Of a stretch of 64,000 bases of DNA, positions 1 through 12,985 are shown piece by piece. The DNA is from Linum tenue. Lineage: Eukaryota; Streptophyta; Magnoliopsida; Malpighiales; Linaceae. The stretch spans positions 22,356,492-22,420,491 of the forward strand of contig CAMGYJ010000002.1 of the NCBI GenBank assembly GCA_946122785.1, read 5' to 3'. The first letter of the stretch is position 1. Every line of letters starts with the position of its first letter. The notes under the pieces are model-generated. The model was not told the origin of the DNA. It saw nothing but the letters and a program-made list of their open reading frames with translations, and searched no databases. The translations under genes and the position numbers were made by a program.

Positions 1-3000
1 ATATGTTTGTGATATTTACGTTCAGATACTTGATAAAGGTCGAGGGTGTAAGCATGTGGTTTGAACAGCGATTATGAAATATTCCAGGACCAGGTCATGT
101 TTCAAAACTTCAGAAAAGAAAACAGAGAAGGTACTCACTCTTCGATCACAAGCCTTCTTGGGAATATCTTTTAGATCAGAGAGAAGGTCAGACTGTTCTT
201 TCTCAAAAAGCTCTTTCCCAAGTGGCCCAACAGCATTTTCGCTTACTGGTTTATCATTGAATGAGCTGCCAGCCAATGAGAAGCATCAACCATGGTCATA
301 AAGACAGCACATAATCAGTAACACGATAGCAGTATATAAGTCATCAAACAAACTAAAGTCATGATGATAGCACATAATATTAAGAGCATAACAAATAAGA
401 ACGCAAGCTTTGGTATGTCAAGGAATCAAACAAATAATCACGCAGCTGAGATAACATAATGAAAAATGTGCTCGCTTGTGAAGTGTGATACCCAAAAATT
501 ACAAAAACACAAAAATGTAGAATATCATTTTCCCCCCTCGATGAGCCTAGAAACAGGCCATAGACAGTATGAAGGAATAACCAAGCACTCTAAAGATAGT
601 TTACTTCTAATAAAATTGAACAACTAGCCACAAATTAATATTGATACCAGATAACAGAGATCTCAAGAAAGCAGAACATAAAGAACCCAATATTATATGA
701 GATCAACCAAACCATCATCTAATGAGAGGCCATCGGGTTGTTCATCAGCTATGCTAATTTCATAACAGATTCAATATAGACTGGTCTACATTTCTCCAAA
801 CTGAAGGCTGTATATGTGAATATGAATCAAGAAACAATACAATGACATATAAATACATATTTGTGGTGTGCAGCTAACATGAAAGGTTGCAACTTGACAT
901 CACATTATAACTAGTAAAATATATTACTACTAGAAAAGCATACCCGATATAGACACGCATAACTTCAGGAGTATTGAGGACTTTCCCCAATGACCACATC
1001 AAGGCTCCATAAACTCTCATTAGCTGCATTCAGAAACAAGTGAATTATTAAAATACTGCACAGCCAATCTTGTCATCATGCAAGTTACTTGGAAGCTTTC
1101 TTACTTGCTGCGTATCAACTTGGTCTGCCTTGTTCAGAACCACCCTAATCTTGTCATCATGCCCACGTAGAGATGAAATGACACGCTTGAACTCGTCACT
1201 AACATCAAGTTTGTGAGGATCAAAGAGAAGCAAAATAAGGTCACACTTAGCAGCGAACCATGACGTCACACCAGTAAAATCATAAGACCGGTGGATTCGT
1301 TGCTTTTCTCCAGATAACACTCCAGGTGAGTCTACAAATGTGATATGCTCCAGCAGCTTCACCAAAACAAAACTCAGTCTTACACACTAAAATTTGACCT
1401 GAAGATAGCATCATCCATCATAATATGTTGAGAGACTTACAGGATGCGGCATTTGAGAACATTCAAATTTCGACAGAAATGCAGTTCCAAAAGTTGTTAG
1501 TCCACTGTATGGCATGTCTGCCTGAACTGCCACAGTATTGCCTGGAATACTTCTCTCATCTGGTCCAGACTGCATAAGAAGAGATCGTTAACGTATTATT
1601 ACCAAAATCAACTGAGTATTAGGTGCAATGTCAATTTGGAAAAAAGCATGATGAACAAAGAAAAATGTCTGAAATTATAATAGTTGAGTAGAAGTTACAA
1701 TTCTATCAATACACCTGTCAGGCAGTAATTAAACAAGAAAAAGTAGTTATTAAAAGAGATCAACACCAGCAAGCATCGAGAATGGAAGCTTGGGGCCTAA
1801 TAGCATAATTTTGTGAGCTACTTATGAGAAAATAAATCTAGAGCAGAGTGCCTCTGAACAACTGAAACATGTAATAAAGTTTTAAGCAACTGAAGAATTT
1901 TTTTGATTGGGAGCTTCTCAGAAACGTACAGTTAGGAAGCACACAAAATCAACGAAAGAAAGATCAAACCCCACCAGCCAAAAAATCCACTGCCCCAGTA
2001 GTTCAGAACAAATGTTCATCTTATGAACAGGAAGAATTCACCGTCTGTACAGATATTTCTTTCACCAGATATGAAATACATATGATAACATTGGAAGGTA
2101 CGAACTCCTCAACAAGAAGGAAACTCATACGGACTTAGCAGGTATTTGCACGCAAGATTGGAACTTTATAGACTCGTACAAGAGAATGACTTACTAAAGG
2201 CGAGCTGTCCATTCTCAAGGCTAAGCAGACTACATGCACAAAGTCAAATTTGATAAAGTATAAAGATATAAAAGGGCTCTCACAGTACCATAACCACCAC
2301 AAATCTGTCCGTGGTAGGTTCAGGTCCAATATGAGCTCCTGCAGAAAATCCCAGAACGAGGAATGATATTTTAGTAGAAGGAATATGATGCCTTCCAGAG
2401 TCTTAGGTGCTCCGAAGCAAAGAAGTCTCACCAGGATAGCTACTTTTAAGTAGATGTTTTATGAATGTTGTTTTCCCTGTGGAGTACTGGCCCAATAGCA
2501 TAACCATGGGCTTGGCATCAAAATCACTATTTGTCTGCAATAAACAGCATATCAACAAAATATCCCAAGCATGTAATAATATCCAAAGTACAAAAAGCCC
2601 ACGGCTAATGATATGCACATTCAGATAGATCAACGCTAAGCAAAACTAAAATGGGCATTTATACTGACCAATAGTGGAGATACAAAATCATTAAAGCGGT
2701 AAGCAACTTCCAATGGTTTCAGCTTTTGAAGATACAACTTCTTCAAACCATCAATTATGGATGTCACCGAGGATAGTGGGACCTGTTCATTAAACAAAAT
2801 TCAAACAGAGAGGAAATTGCAGGTGTTAGGGAAATTGTTCCAGTGATCAATTGAAGAAAACAAAAAACGGCAATTATAAGATGCACATCAACCAAAACCA
2901 TATGCAACATAGAGACGCAGAAATAGAACTGGAAGAGGTTGCATGAACAATGAATGAAATAGCCGGAAGAAGGTTGCACAAACCATGAACATGTGGAGAC

Positions 3001-4524
3001 AGAATATTAGAGCCCATAGATCCCCTTAAAAGGGATTCCTAGGAAAAGGTAACGAAGTGTGAGCAACACCATCTCTAAACTGCTTCTCAAGGCAGTTCGA
3101 GGCCTAATCTAGAATTAAGGAATGGAGGTTATAAGTCAACACTAGTGAGAAAATTCGGCATTCCTGGGAACCCTTACAAACAAATGGAAATGCATAACGG
3201 TATCTCAACACATAGAACCTTCAGGGTAGCTTTGTATCTCAACCTGCTGCTACCACTTGACACTGCTATAGACATAAGCTCTACACAGGAGGGCTAAGCA
3301 CCTGAGCAACAAAAAGGAAGAGCATAGGATTTCTCCTAGATGTGTAGTGGATAAGGTAACCTTCAGCACAAGCTAGCTCACTATATGACAACCAACTATA
3401 GCATCATTATCACACCAAAAGAACGATCCAACAGAATAAAAGGAACAAAACAAACCTTCTTTGCAGATTTCGTAGAAGAAAACCAACGTACCGAAGGTGA
3501 GGTTTCAACCGGAGGACTACCTGCATTTTCACCAATCAAAGTCAGTATACAAGCATAAACCAAAGCATAAATATGAATCACTACCAAATTTTCTTACCAT
3601 TAGCATCAAAATCAGTTGATCTGGAGGTCGACCTCTTTTTCTTCTGCGCAAAAAGGGTTTCTAAAGCCTAAGAAAGATCCACTGGAAAGAGCAACACACA
3701 CAACAGTGACAGAGAACTTACAGCCAAAAGCTCCGCTAAACCTTCCATCATGGGAGGAGGCACATTTTCAAAATCAACTGCAGTTCCAAGCAAAGATTGG
3801 TCCAGGTCGGCAATAATCATCGGAATTAGACAGGAGAAGCTCAGTACCGCCTAATACGCAAGAAAGAACAAGTTTGAACATCTTACCATCGCTGTGCAGG
3901 ATTTCACTTGATATCTCCTTCCCAGATTGTGCCAAGGTGACTAACTAAACAACCAAAGCAGCACATGAATCAGGAAACAATAATCAACCTTTCCAGGCTA
4001 GAAGCGCGAAACAGACAGAAAGAGGGAGAGAGAGAGAACTCCAGTAATGTAAGACCTGCATAGCTGCAACGAACTCTTTAAAGCCAAGGTATCCTTGCCT
4101 CTTGGTGTCCGCCATAGCCCACACCTTCACAACAACAGCAACAAACACAAATTATCACCATGAAACAAGGAACTAATCAACCTCAAGCGACAAAAACCAA
4201 GCTCCAACAGCAGGAAAAACTCAAACCTGTTTAAGATCGGGACGAGGCAAATTCGACATGCCGAAGAATTTAATGGCGTCGGTGCCAGTAATTCTACCGT
4301 CTCCATCTACAACCAACCAACACACACAACAAAAGTGAATCGTTTCACTTCATTTCTCCCGCAGAAGAGCAAATGAATCTAAAGTAACAGTGATACGGGA
4401 CATGTCATTTCCTCTAGAGTCTAGAGGAACACTACTTACCTGAATCGGCGTAGTTGAACCAATCCTGGTAGATCTTCTGGAACTCTTTGTTGCAGGAACC
4501 GATTGGAGAAGGAGTTATCTCCAT
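1..4524 (-). CDS. EHD1: EH domain-containing GTPase, 5' 14 exons (partial)
   Basis: Plant EHD proteins are dynamin-like ATP/GTPases that act at endosomes in membrane remodelling and recycling (family knowledge). I could assemble 14 in-phase exons with GT/AG borders: 4440-4524, 4227-4306, 4056-4124, 3887-3944, 3722-3777, 3598-3643, 3456-3520, 2669-2782, 2432-2534, 2289-2338, 1441-1569, 1105-1356, 944-1023, 139-265. They give 438 codons with no stop; the family is about 545 aa, so the C-terminal part lies beyond position 1. The N-terminal EH/EF-hand region holds the calcium loop DSDGDGRITGTD (from residue 27). The G domain shows the P-loop GQYSTGKT (206-213), DSPG (294-297) and NKAD (360-363). 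The start is the ATG at 4524, giving MEITPSPIGSC, which is the usual plant EHD N-terminus. EHD1 and EHD2 cannot be told apart here. The gene looks intact. Confidence 0.95.
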
Positions 4525-4620
4525 GGCGCACCGCACCCCCGCCGGAAGATTGGAATGAACAGCAGCTGCTATCCACAGAAACGGCGATTGGTGCCGGGGA
4601 TTTCGGTTTCGGTCGTTTGC

Positions 4621-4626
4621 TTTATA
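4621..4626 (-). promoter_or_regulatory. TATA box of the EHD gene
   Basis: Read on the minus strand this is TATAAA in a CTCTATAAAGC context, about 100 bp upstream of the EHD start codon. Position and match to consensus are the only evidence. Confidence 0.5.
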
Positions 4627-4699
4627 GAGAAGGGCGCTTTGTAGGGGTGTGTTTAAAACGTATAGGTGTGAGAAAGGGAATTTTTTGAACGCGAAGGTA

Positions 4700-7600
4700 G
4701 GCAATTTCAGCAGTCACTTTCTGTTCTTCCCCCCACCTCCTTCTTTTCGTTTTGTTTTATTTATTTATTTGGTTTTTCTTTATTTTTGCCGTTAATATTC
4801 TGGGGAAAAGGGATTAGAAAAACAAAAACGAGTTCTTTCCGCCAACGTAAAGTGCCCCTCCGGGAGTTCGGAAAGATGGAATGGAATCAAGCGGCAAGCA
4901 AACGACATCGCTTTGATTTTAATCTCTCCGGCGGCACCGAGCATCGGATTATGTTTTTCCCCGATGAGATGGAAGAAATAAGGACTTTTGAGCTGTGACA
5001 CTGTGGCGTTTGTTCACTCCGTTAGTTCTCAATTCAAAGATTTGGTTGTGTGGTGGCATTTGAAAGTTGGAACAGTACCGGTTTGAGGTATCATATCATG
5101 TTGTGACTTGGACTTTCTTGTTCGCCGATTCTCTCTTTTTCTCTACCAAATTATAAATTTAGTTTTTACTTAGGATGATAAAAAATACTCTTGCTTCGAG
5201 CAAAGTTCTTGTTGAAGAAAATGTTATAAGCACCAATAATTTCATGTGTTTGAAAGTGTACATCGATTAGACATAAAATAGTGACGTACTTGCCACGATC
5301 CAATCCTCACTAAAGGCACATCTCCTTAATCAGTGATATATTCGTTATTGATCCTTGTACAACCCTATTTGAGGGACTTGCAGAAACCCTCGTCAAAGTT
5401 ATATTCCCCAGCGGACCCTCCGACACTCGAGTCTAAATCAACAACGGAGGTAACCTCCCATCGGTCTATCAGTATCATGTGGGATGAGGATGTTGTGATA
5501 TGATATGTAGCACATGCTTAGTTGTCGTGATCTTGTCAACAAGCATAAGGTGTCGTGGCCCAACACCACATGCTAATGGTATTATTTATTTGATCTTGGT
5601 GCCACGAATTCAATGTCCTCTTAGGTCTTGAGTGTTAAAACACTCTAGATGAGACAATGGGGGTTATATCTCTACCTTAAAGCAGGGAGAACATCCTACA
5701 ATAACGGACATTTACCACCAAGAGTCGCAATGGTAAAGTCCCATAACCTGCACAAGATATCGTGTATACACCCTCAATTGGAAGAGACATGTGTGCAAAA
5801 ATTGCATTTTACTCATTTCTATAGGAAGGAGTGGGAAAGGAGACAAAGGTGGTGACTATGGACAATGTCTTAATTGGGAGTAAGAATGCAATATGATCTC
5901 AATAAAATATGCTAAATCTTCAATTGAGAAAGTAAGAGAACAATGTGTTACTCAAAGAGAAAGAGGAGAGAACTATCAACTTTTGATTGATATACTTTTT
6001 TATAAATCTAGAAAGAAATTCCCAACGAGGATAATAAGCATGAACATGGACTATATTCTTCGGAATAGAATGAATGAGGGAATGGATGCGACAATTAATA
6101 AAGCCGATCCAGGTAGAGGAACTTTCTCTTGATTTGAACTCTAGCGAAAGAGAGAGCTCACTTCGAAAAGCAACTCTAACAGAAAGACTACGAGAGGAGG
6201 TATAACCATAAGAGCCAAAGGGATAAGCGAGGTCGAAGAAAAGGGGTGAGAAAGTGAAAACACCAATGGACAAGGGAGTGGGGGATTAATTTTCAAATAG
6301 GAGTGGGTATGGAGCCTTGTTTGTAGAGTTTAGCCTTCCCTCCCTTCTATAGTGTGAGTAGTTACTTGGTCACCAAGCGAGAGAGTAAGTGGTAGCTAGC
6401 TAGGGTAGAAATTAGGCAAACCAAAGGAGAGAACAGGGGACTATCTTATTATCAATGCTTTTTTGTTAGGTGCTTTAGTGTCTGTAAACTAGCTTCTTAA
6501 AAAGGACATGAATTAAATGCAAATTTCTAGAGATAGATAACAAGAGTAAGAACAAATAACGAGGACCAAATGGATTTGTGAACTCGTCTCCATTCAAGTC
6601 CTCAGTGGTCCGGTGATATTCCATGTTCTTTGGAACAACCTCATATTGGGAAAGAGAAATAAAAAGCAAGTCTAGGGAAGATCTCAAAAGTTTTTCATGT
6701 TCTTAGGTGTATTCCCTTGTATTTTTTAATAGGCGAGGAAGAGTGAAAGAGATCTAGCTAGCCTAAAGGAGATTCAAATGGAAGAAACAGGATACAACTC
6801 CTTTGGAATGATCCTTCCTATTCTTGTCTATTTTTAATACTCTCGTGTATGTATGAAGGTTATTAGACTAGTTCAAACTTTTGATTCGATCAAATATGTA
6901 GTTCACAAGTCGAACATGGATAAACTTGGTTGACCCATTATTCACAATTCAGGCCAAATTAGTTCTCCTCCATTTTTTTCAATTCTATTTCATTTATCTC
7001 CACTTTAGCTAGTTGAACCCTAATAGTTCATCAAATTCACCCATCATTGATTACTTTTGCCTTCTTTGGCTATTATGACTTATTATACCCCCTATAACTA
7101 GTATTTTCCATTTGACTATGACCTAATGGTTCAAGGCTATGATTTAGTTTTAAGGAGTGATTTTGACTTGGTATTCATGTTTTTGTTTAGTGATGTTGCA
7201 ATTTGGCAATTGTGTTTTTTCTTTCGTTGACAAGCACATTATGTAACTCTATCTTTGTTAATGTAGTAAAAATCATCTGTAAAATTCTCGACAATCATGA
7301 GTGAAATTTATTAAGTAAATAATACTACAATCAACAAACTGATCAAGTGACACGACAAACAAAAGAAAATCGGATCAACATCCAGCACAAGAACGATTTT
7401 TTACCCAATCAAAGCACAAAAATGATAAACATGTAAACACATATGGAATCTATCTATCCCTCCCTTCCTCTCTCCCAAGTAGAAAATAGACCTACATACC
7501 CGGTATTAGCATTAATAACATTCACCGGCCGCCACAATTCTCAAACTGAACAACAAATACATGTCATTTCTTACAAGTACCCACAAATCCACGTATGCAA

Positions 7601-7744
7601 TACTCGCTGGTGGCTAAAAGAACCATGGCATATAGATCACTGTTAAGACTTTTGTGACAGGTGATTGATGCTACTATACATATATAGATCCATCTTCTTA
7701 ATTAAGTTACAGGGGACAGGAAAAAACTCTAAACTCGTGCAAGT
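4700..7744. other. Intergenic region without recognisable genes
   Basis: The first few hundred bases are the EHD upstream region. The rest is AT-rich. Open frames here (for example 5893-6132 and 5920-6273) overlap on opposite strands, are short and match no family I recognise. The stretch 5280-5890 has an evenly mixed composition that could be an old transposon fragment, but I found no terminal repeats. Confidence 0.5.
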
Positions 7745-10468
7745 TTAAGAAATGCCGACGGTCTTCCCCAGCAACCAGAGAACAAGAGCAAGCTCAACCC
7801 CAAAAATGGAATGCAGAGTGCTCCTATCGAGGGTGAACCCGTAAACCGTGATCCCTGCCCTGTTGTTCTCAAAGTATGTCACTGTCACAATCACCCCCAA
7901 AGTTCAGGAATTAGCATCAGAGACAGACGAAATTCCCACAATCAAGCAGCAGAAAGTAAATAACCGTGGATCATAACCACTTACCCAATGCTTGTCGCTT
8001 CTGGAACGACAGCGTGCTGTAGGCGTAAGCGTGCATGATTTTGGAGTTGTCTAGCTCGTCCTCTTCGTCCCCTGCATCATCAGTCTCTGTCCCCGAGTCG
8101 CCAGCACCACCAGCAGCCATCATCGCGGCCGTGGGAGTCTCGCCGTCTGTCGCGTCGAAGCGCTCTAGCGTGGCGCAGACATTCCACTTAGCAGCCAAGC
8201 TCGTCACGGCCTGCGCCTTGTGGGTGATCTTCGTCGCACTTCGCAGCAAGATGAGAACACCCGCCACAAGCGTCATCGAACAGAGCTGCCACAACAACAA
8301 AATTGTCAGGAAAAAAGTATTACCTTTTTTTTACCTGCTTAAAACATCACAACCCATTTACGCATACCGCAAGCTCTCCAGCACGGTAGATATCGACGAT
8401 GGCGCCGGGCTTGGTGGTGGCGAGCAAGGATGCAAACTGGCTCCCTGTCACCATAATCAAGGCCCAAAGCATGAAGGAGCGGTACCGATGGCTGATGATC
8501 CTGAGGTGCTTTCTGATCTTGAGGTGCTCGTACAACACATCGCCCATGTCCGAATCGACCTCGAAGAACTTGGCGAAGTCCTGGAGCCGTAGGATCTGGA
8601 GGTGGCAGATCAGGTGGAAGAGGACGCAGACGAGGAAGATGATGGTGGTGCGGTAGAGCCACGAGAGGAGCTCCATTGCGCACGCCACGGTGTCGCTTAG
8701 GAGGACATTGCCGAGGAATGGGATCTGTGACGCGCCCGAAGCGTACCACCATATCTTGTACGCCGATTCTGCCAGAAAACATGGCACGACGAAGATTGCC
8801 AGCAGCTTCAGTGAACTCTGCACATGTCAAGTTGGGAGAACTAAAAATTAGTTCTCTCCATAGTTATACAGTCCAAAACTATGTCACTTCCTGAACTAAA
8901 TTGCATAAGTACAGAGCAAATTATGGATGTGAAATGAACCCATTAGTGGACGCTGGTGAAAGCAGAATCTGCTCCATCTCGCTCAAATAATTAACAATAG
9001 TAACAGTTCTGATAATGGTTGGCCACGTTCTATATTGATCTGGACAGTTCCTAAGGAATTCAGATTCAGTCTTTGTCAAGATTTCAGGGGGCAAATTGAA
9101 AAAAGGAAGTAGATCAGTAATTCAGAAGCTCAATACTCAGCGAAGCATCTTATTCTTTCCTCCTATAGTCACTCTTTAGCAAAATAGAAGGGCCTAGAAC
9201 AGCCAAAAACGCAACTTTTGCTTATTTTATGTGGCTGGGGGGCCAAGGACCCATTTGCGTGTTGAAGATGAGCAGTAGTGCCTCACTACCTGTCATTGAT
9301 TGTATGGGTCGAAGCTCGGAGCTGTTCCCACCACGTCTCAGCCACAAATCAATCACACATATTATTTTAATGCATCCTGCGATCTCACCATTTGAGATCC
9401 ACAAATACAAATTACAAATCTAAATCCAAATCCAACTAGAATACAAAGTATCAAAGGATTGTACAAATTTTGAGGGACGAAATCAGGAATCTAAATAAGA
9501 AAAGCTGATTTGAATCGTGAACATTAAAAGAAAATTAAAATTTTATCGATTACTATATTTACTAAATAGTTAGGAACTTTGTATACAACTTATTATGTAT
9601 TTCAAATTAATAGGCTATAGTTCCTTCTAACTTCAAACTTATTTCTTCCACTGTAAATTTCAGCGACCAGTAATACTATGTGACCGTGACGAACTAGTAA
9701 TATACTGCAAATTATTTTTACAATAAAATTGAATAAAGTGCACTTCCCAGTCATAAGGAAGCATTTTGTCAACTATCGTTACTTGACAAATTGAGCCCTT
9801 TTTCATTGATGTAGTAATAAAATAAGTTTTAAATTCACCTAAAATGAAAAATAATACTGTCACATAATCACCTAATTACTTGCTTGTAGCAGAGGGAATG
9901 ACTAATTAACATGGAAATCGAGAAACTGAGAAGCAAGCAACAAGGATATAGAGGATTGGGGAAAATTCAAATGCGCAACGAATTAATCAGCGAATTAGAA
10001 ACGAGATTGGGAGTTTTGAAAACTTACATCGAGCTGCTTGGTGTAACCTTTCCTGACGGTATCGCTGTCGTGGCAGAGGCGATCGAAGAACAGGAACCTC
10101 CGGAGGCCGTACTTCCTGCCAAACCTGGACAGACAGAGGAAGGAGAGAGTGGCGACGCCGCTGAGGGAGAGCTGGACGACGGAATCGAAGGGCCGCTCGT
10201 GAGTGCTGTCGCAGGAGGAGCAGGCGAGCACGAAATGCGAGATCCCCGGGACGACGAGCGCGAGGAGGACAAAGACGAGCCAGGAGAGAGATGCGGAACA
10301 GAAATTGGACTGGTCCAGGCACATCCACCGGAGGCAATTGCGGAAGGAGTGCAGCTCGTCGTAGGCGTGGGATACGCTTCGGGAGAATTTCGAATTCGGG
10401 GCGGCGGCTGCTCCGCCGCCGTCGGCGAAATAAGTTTTCCTGACCAGACTCTCCCTGGCCTCTTCCAT
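7745..10468 (-). CDS. DUF3537 multi-pass membrane protein (gustatory receptor-like homologue)
   Basis: Four exons with consensus splice sites and matching phases (10028-10468, 8368-8817, 7985-8285, 7745-7881) encode about 442 aa, the usual length of plant DUF3537 proteins. The start at 10468 (MEEARESLVRKTYF) lies just downstream of a GA-rich leader, and the stop TAA is at 7745-7747. Hydrophobic segments that look membrane-spanning lie in exon 1 (near residues 59-83 and 95-115), exon 2 (four), exon 3 (one) and at the C-terminus in exon 4, about seven to eight in total. An acidic, Ala/Gly-rich loop (GDEEDELDNS) sits in exon 3. DUF3537 proteins have been proposed as distant plant relatives of animal gustatory/odorant receptors; their biochemical role is not established. 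Exon 1 is much richer in GC than the flanks, as is common for plant genes. No disabling mutation is visible. Confidence 0.9.
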
Positions 10469-10644
10469 GGCGCGCGGTGGCGGTGTGGATGGGAATGGAA
10501 TTCAAGTCAAGGATGCGTTATAGAGAGAGAGAGAGAGAGATCCGTCGGAGAGGGAAAGGAGAGGAGGCGAGTCTCCGATGGATCGCGATTGGTGAGTTGG
10601 CTTCACGAGGAAGGATGCGGGAACTGAGGGGGAGGTGTCCAACT

Positions 10645-10652
10645 GTATTTAT
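10645..10652 (-). promoter_or_regulatory. TATA box of the DUF3537 gene
   Basis: The minus strand reads TATAAATA about 180 bp upstream of the start codon. A (GA)n run at about 10520-10541 between the two would lie in the 5' leader. Confidence 0.55.
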
Positions 10653-10689
10653 ATGTGCGGGGAGCGTTTCGCGGCGGAAAACGAGAAAC

Positions 10690-11260
10690 TAATAGATTGA
10701 TTGTTTTTTCTTTTATTTATTTATTTGAAGAAAAAAAAGCTATAATCCGCGTGGAAGACTGCAATTAGTTGCACTCAATTTGCTAGAAATAGAATGTCTT
10801 TCAAGCTGTGATGGATTCTATTCATGGCACAATTCATCTCATAAGAATTCGCGTTTGCTTGCTCTAGAGTCTAGAGATTCCTAGTAGAAGTTTTTTTTGG
10901 TTCTTTTTGTATTCTTGTTTGTAGTAAAAAGTTGTCCATATGAGACTAACCAAAACCATCCCAAACACATATGAAGCATTCATCAATCACCAAGTAACGA
11001 GTGATTCAGGATATATATATTGTTAAGAAAGATCATAAGAGTCCGTTTGTTTTAAATGTAAAGTATTTGTAATATATGTTTTTTGAAATGAATATATTTG
11101 AAGTACTAGCATTTGAAATGAATTGGATACTCATTTATAATTTGTTTGTATTTTAAATTTTATGATTTTTTACTTTAAACTTAAATTTTTTGGTCACTTA
11201 CTACAAATTTTGATAAATTACAATTTGGTACCCAAACTTATTTTTATTACAATTTAGTAC
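10690..11260. other. AT-rich intergenic stretch with TTTGGTACC-type repeat module
   Basis: No coding signal. From about 11195 it contains a block of lines of the form TTACAATTTGGTACC, which recurs at 11949-12060, 32490-32680 and 43450-43610. Confidence 0.5.
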
Positions 11261-12636
11261 CTAAACTTTCAAAATGTTACAAAAAGGTCCTGAAATTTTG
11301 ATGGTAAAATTACATTTTGGTACCTTTCTATATTTTTCCTCAGATTATAGTACCTAAACTTTTAATATTTTACAAAAAGGTCCACTCTTTTGTTAGGAGG
11401 TATTTCAAATCACTAGCTGTTGAAATGTATTTGAAGTTGATAAGTAATACACTAGACATGTATTTGGAAATCACCCAATGAATTTGACACAAATCCAAAT
11501 ACCAAATGTAATTAATATCCAAATATATGATTTGATATTTGAAAATCCAAATTACAAATACCAAATTCAAATCATTCTATCCAAACACTCCCTAATAGTT
11601 ATTACATCAAAGAGGAAGTTCCAATTTGCATTATCAAAGGTTGCACTAAAGTCCAGCTACAATTCATGGTCAATGTTATCACTGTCACGTCTCTTTGAAA
11701 TCACCGCGAGGTCTATAAGTAGAAGGAGTTTTCTCTTCAATGTATTTGAAATTGGCAGACATAGTAGTCTCTACCATATGCGGGCATGACGATAAAAAGC
11801 ATGCGTCCATATTGAGGAAGCAGAGGGGGGAAGACGATGAAGCACACCACCACCATCACTTAGAGTTGATTTGACCCTCAAAACAATCAGATCACAACCT
11901 CTCATCATCATTACCAACACCACGGCCAATATCACGGCGTCCTTCAACCTAAACTTTCAAAATTTTACAAAAAGGTCCTGGAATTTTGATGGTAAAATTA
12001 CATTTTGGTACCTTCATATATTTTGCCACATATTATAGTACCTAAACTTTTAATATTTTACAAAAAGGTCCACTCTTTTGTTAGGAGGTATTTCAAATCA
12101 CTAGCTGTTGAAATGTATTTGAAGTTGATAAGTAATACACTAGACATGTATTTGGAAATCACCCAATGAATTTGACACAAATCCAAATACCAAATGTAAT
12201 TAATATCCAAATACATGATTTGATATTTGGAAATCCAAATCACAAATACCAAATTCAAATCATTCTATCCAAAAACTCCCTAATAGTTATTACATCAAAG
12301 AGGAAGTTCCAATTTGCATTATCAAAGGTTGCACTAAAGTCCATATACAATTCATGGTCAATGTTATCACTGTCACGTCTCTTTGAAATCACCGCGAGGT
12401 CTATAAGTAGAAGGAGTTTTCTCTTCAATGTATTTGAAATTGGCAGACATAGTAGTCTCTACCATATGCGGGCATGACGATAAAAAGCATGCGTCCATAT
12501 TGAGGAAGCAGAGGGGGGAAGACGATGAAGCACACCACCACCGTCACTTAGAGTTGATTTGACCCTCAAAACAATCAGATCACAACCTCTCATCATCATT
12601 ACCAACACCACGGCCAATATCACGGCGTCCTTCAAC
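11261..12636. repeat. 688-bp head-to-tail tandem duplication
   Basis: Copy 1 is 11261-11948 and copy 2 is 11949-12636. The copies are nearly identical by eye, with only scattered substitutions. Both begin CTAAACTTTC and end GCGTCCTTCAACC, and the junction is exact, as expected for recent unequal exchange or replication slippage. The open frames in it (for example at 11478 and 12166) are simply duplicated and are not recognisable proteins. A more diverged third copy of the second half lies at about 13244-13540. Confidence 0.85.
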
Positions 12637-12686
12637 CAAACTAGCTTCATGCGCCTTCTCTCATATACGTTATACCAAAAACAATC

Positions 12687-12985
12687 TGTTGGAGGCACGT
12701 GTATGGGCAGAGGTACTTTAGGTAATGATTCATTAGTTAGTGATTAGGGTTTGCCTATGGCCTATATAATGTAATTTCGTCATTTAGTTAGAGGCAATGA
12801 AAATAATCAAAGAATAGTTCTACGTATCTCCCAACCCTAATTTCCTCTCTTCTCCTTAAATCGGCCGCCGACCTACATCTTGTTCTTCTTCCTCAAATCT
12901 TCGTCTAATCTCTCCCTATTTCTGTTCCAAATCACATTCTATCACAATCATCTTGGGTGCCAAGATCCACGCCTACAACACAATC
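12687..12985 (+). repeat. Possible solo LTR or LTR fragment
   Basis: The stretch begins TGTTGGAGG, has a TATA-like CCTATATAATG followed by a polyadenylation-like AT segment, then a pyrimidine-rich run, which is the usual order in a copia LTR. No target duplication or matching partner LTR was found, and no primer-binding site follows directly, so this is tentative. Confidence 0.3.

Noticed and set aside
3628..3635. GGTCGACC site in the EHD gene
   Set aside because: It lies in coding exon 6 (Arg-Ser-Thr codons), is single and has no partner at 21 bp, so it is a chance match.
8035..8894. Plus-strand ORFs over the DUF3537 exons (for example 185 aa at 8035)
   Set aside because: Antisense shadows of GC-rich coding exons; the minus-strand model has correct splice sites and membrane segments.
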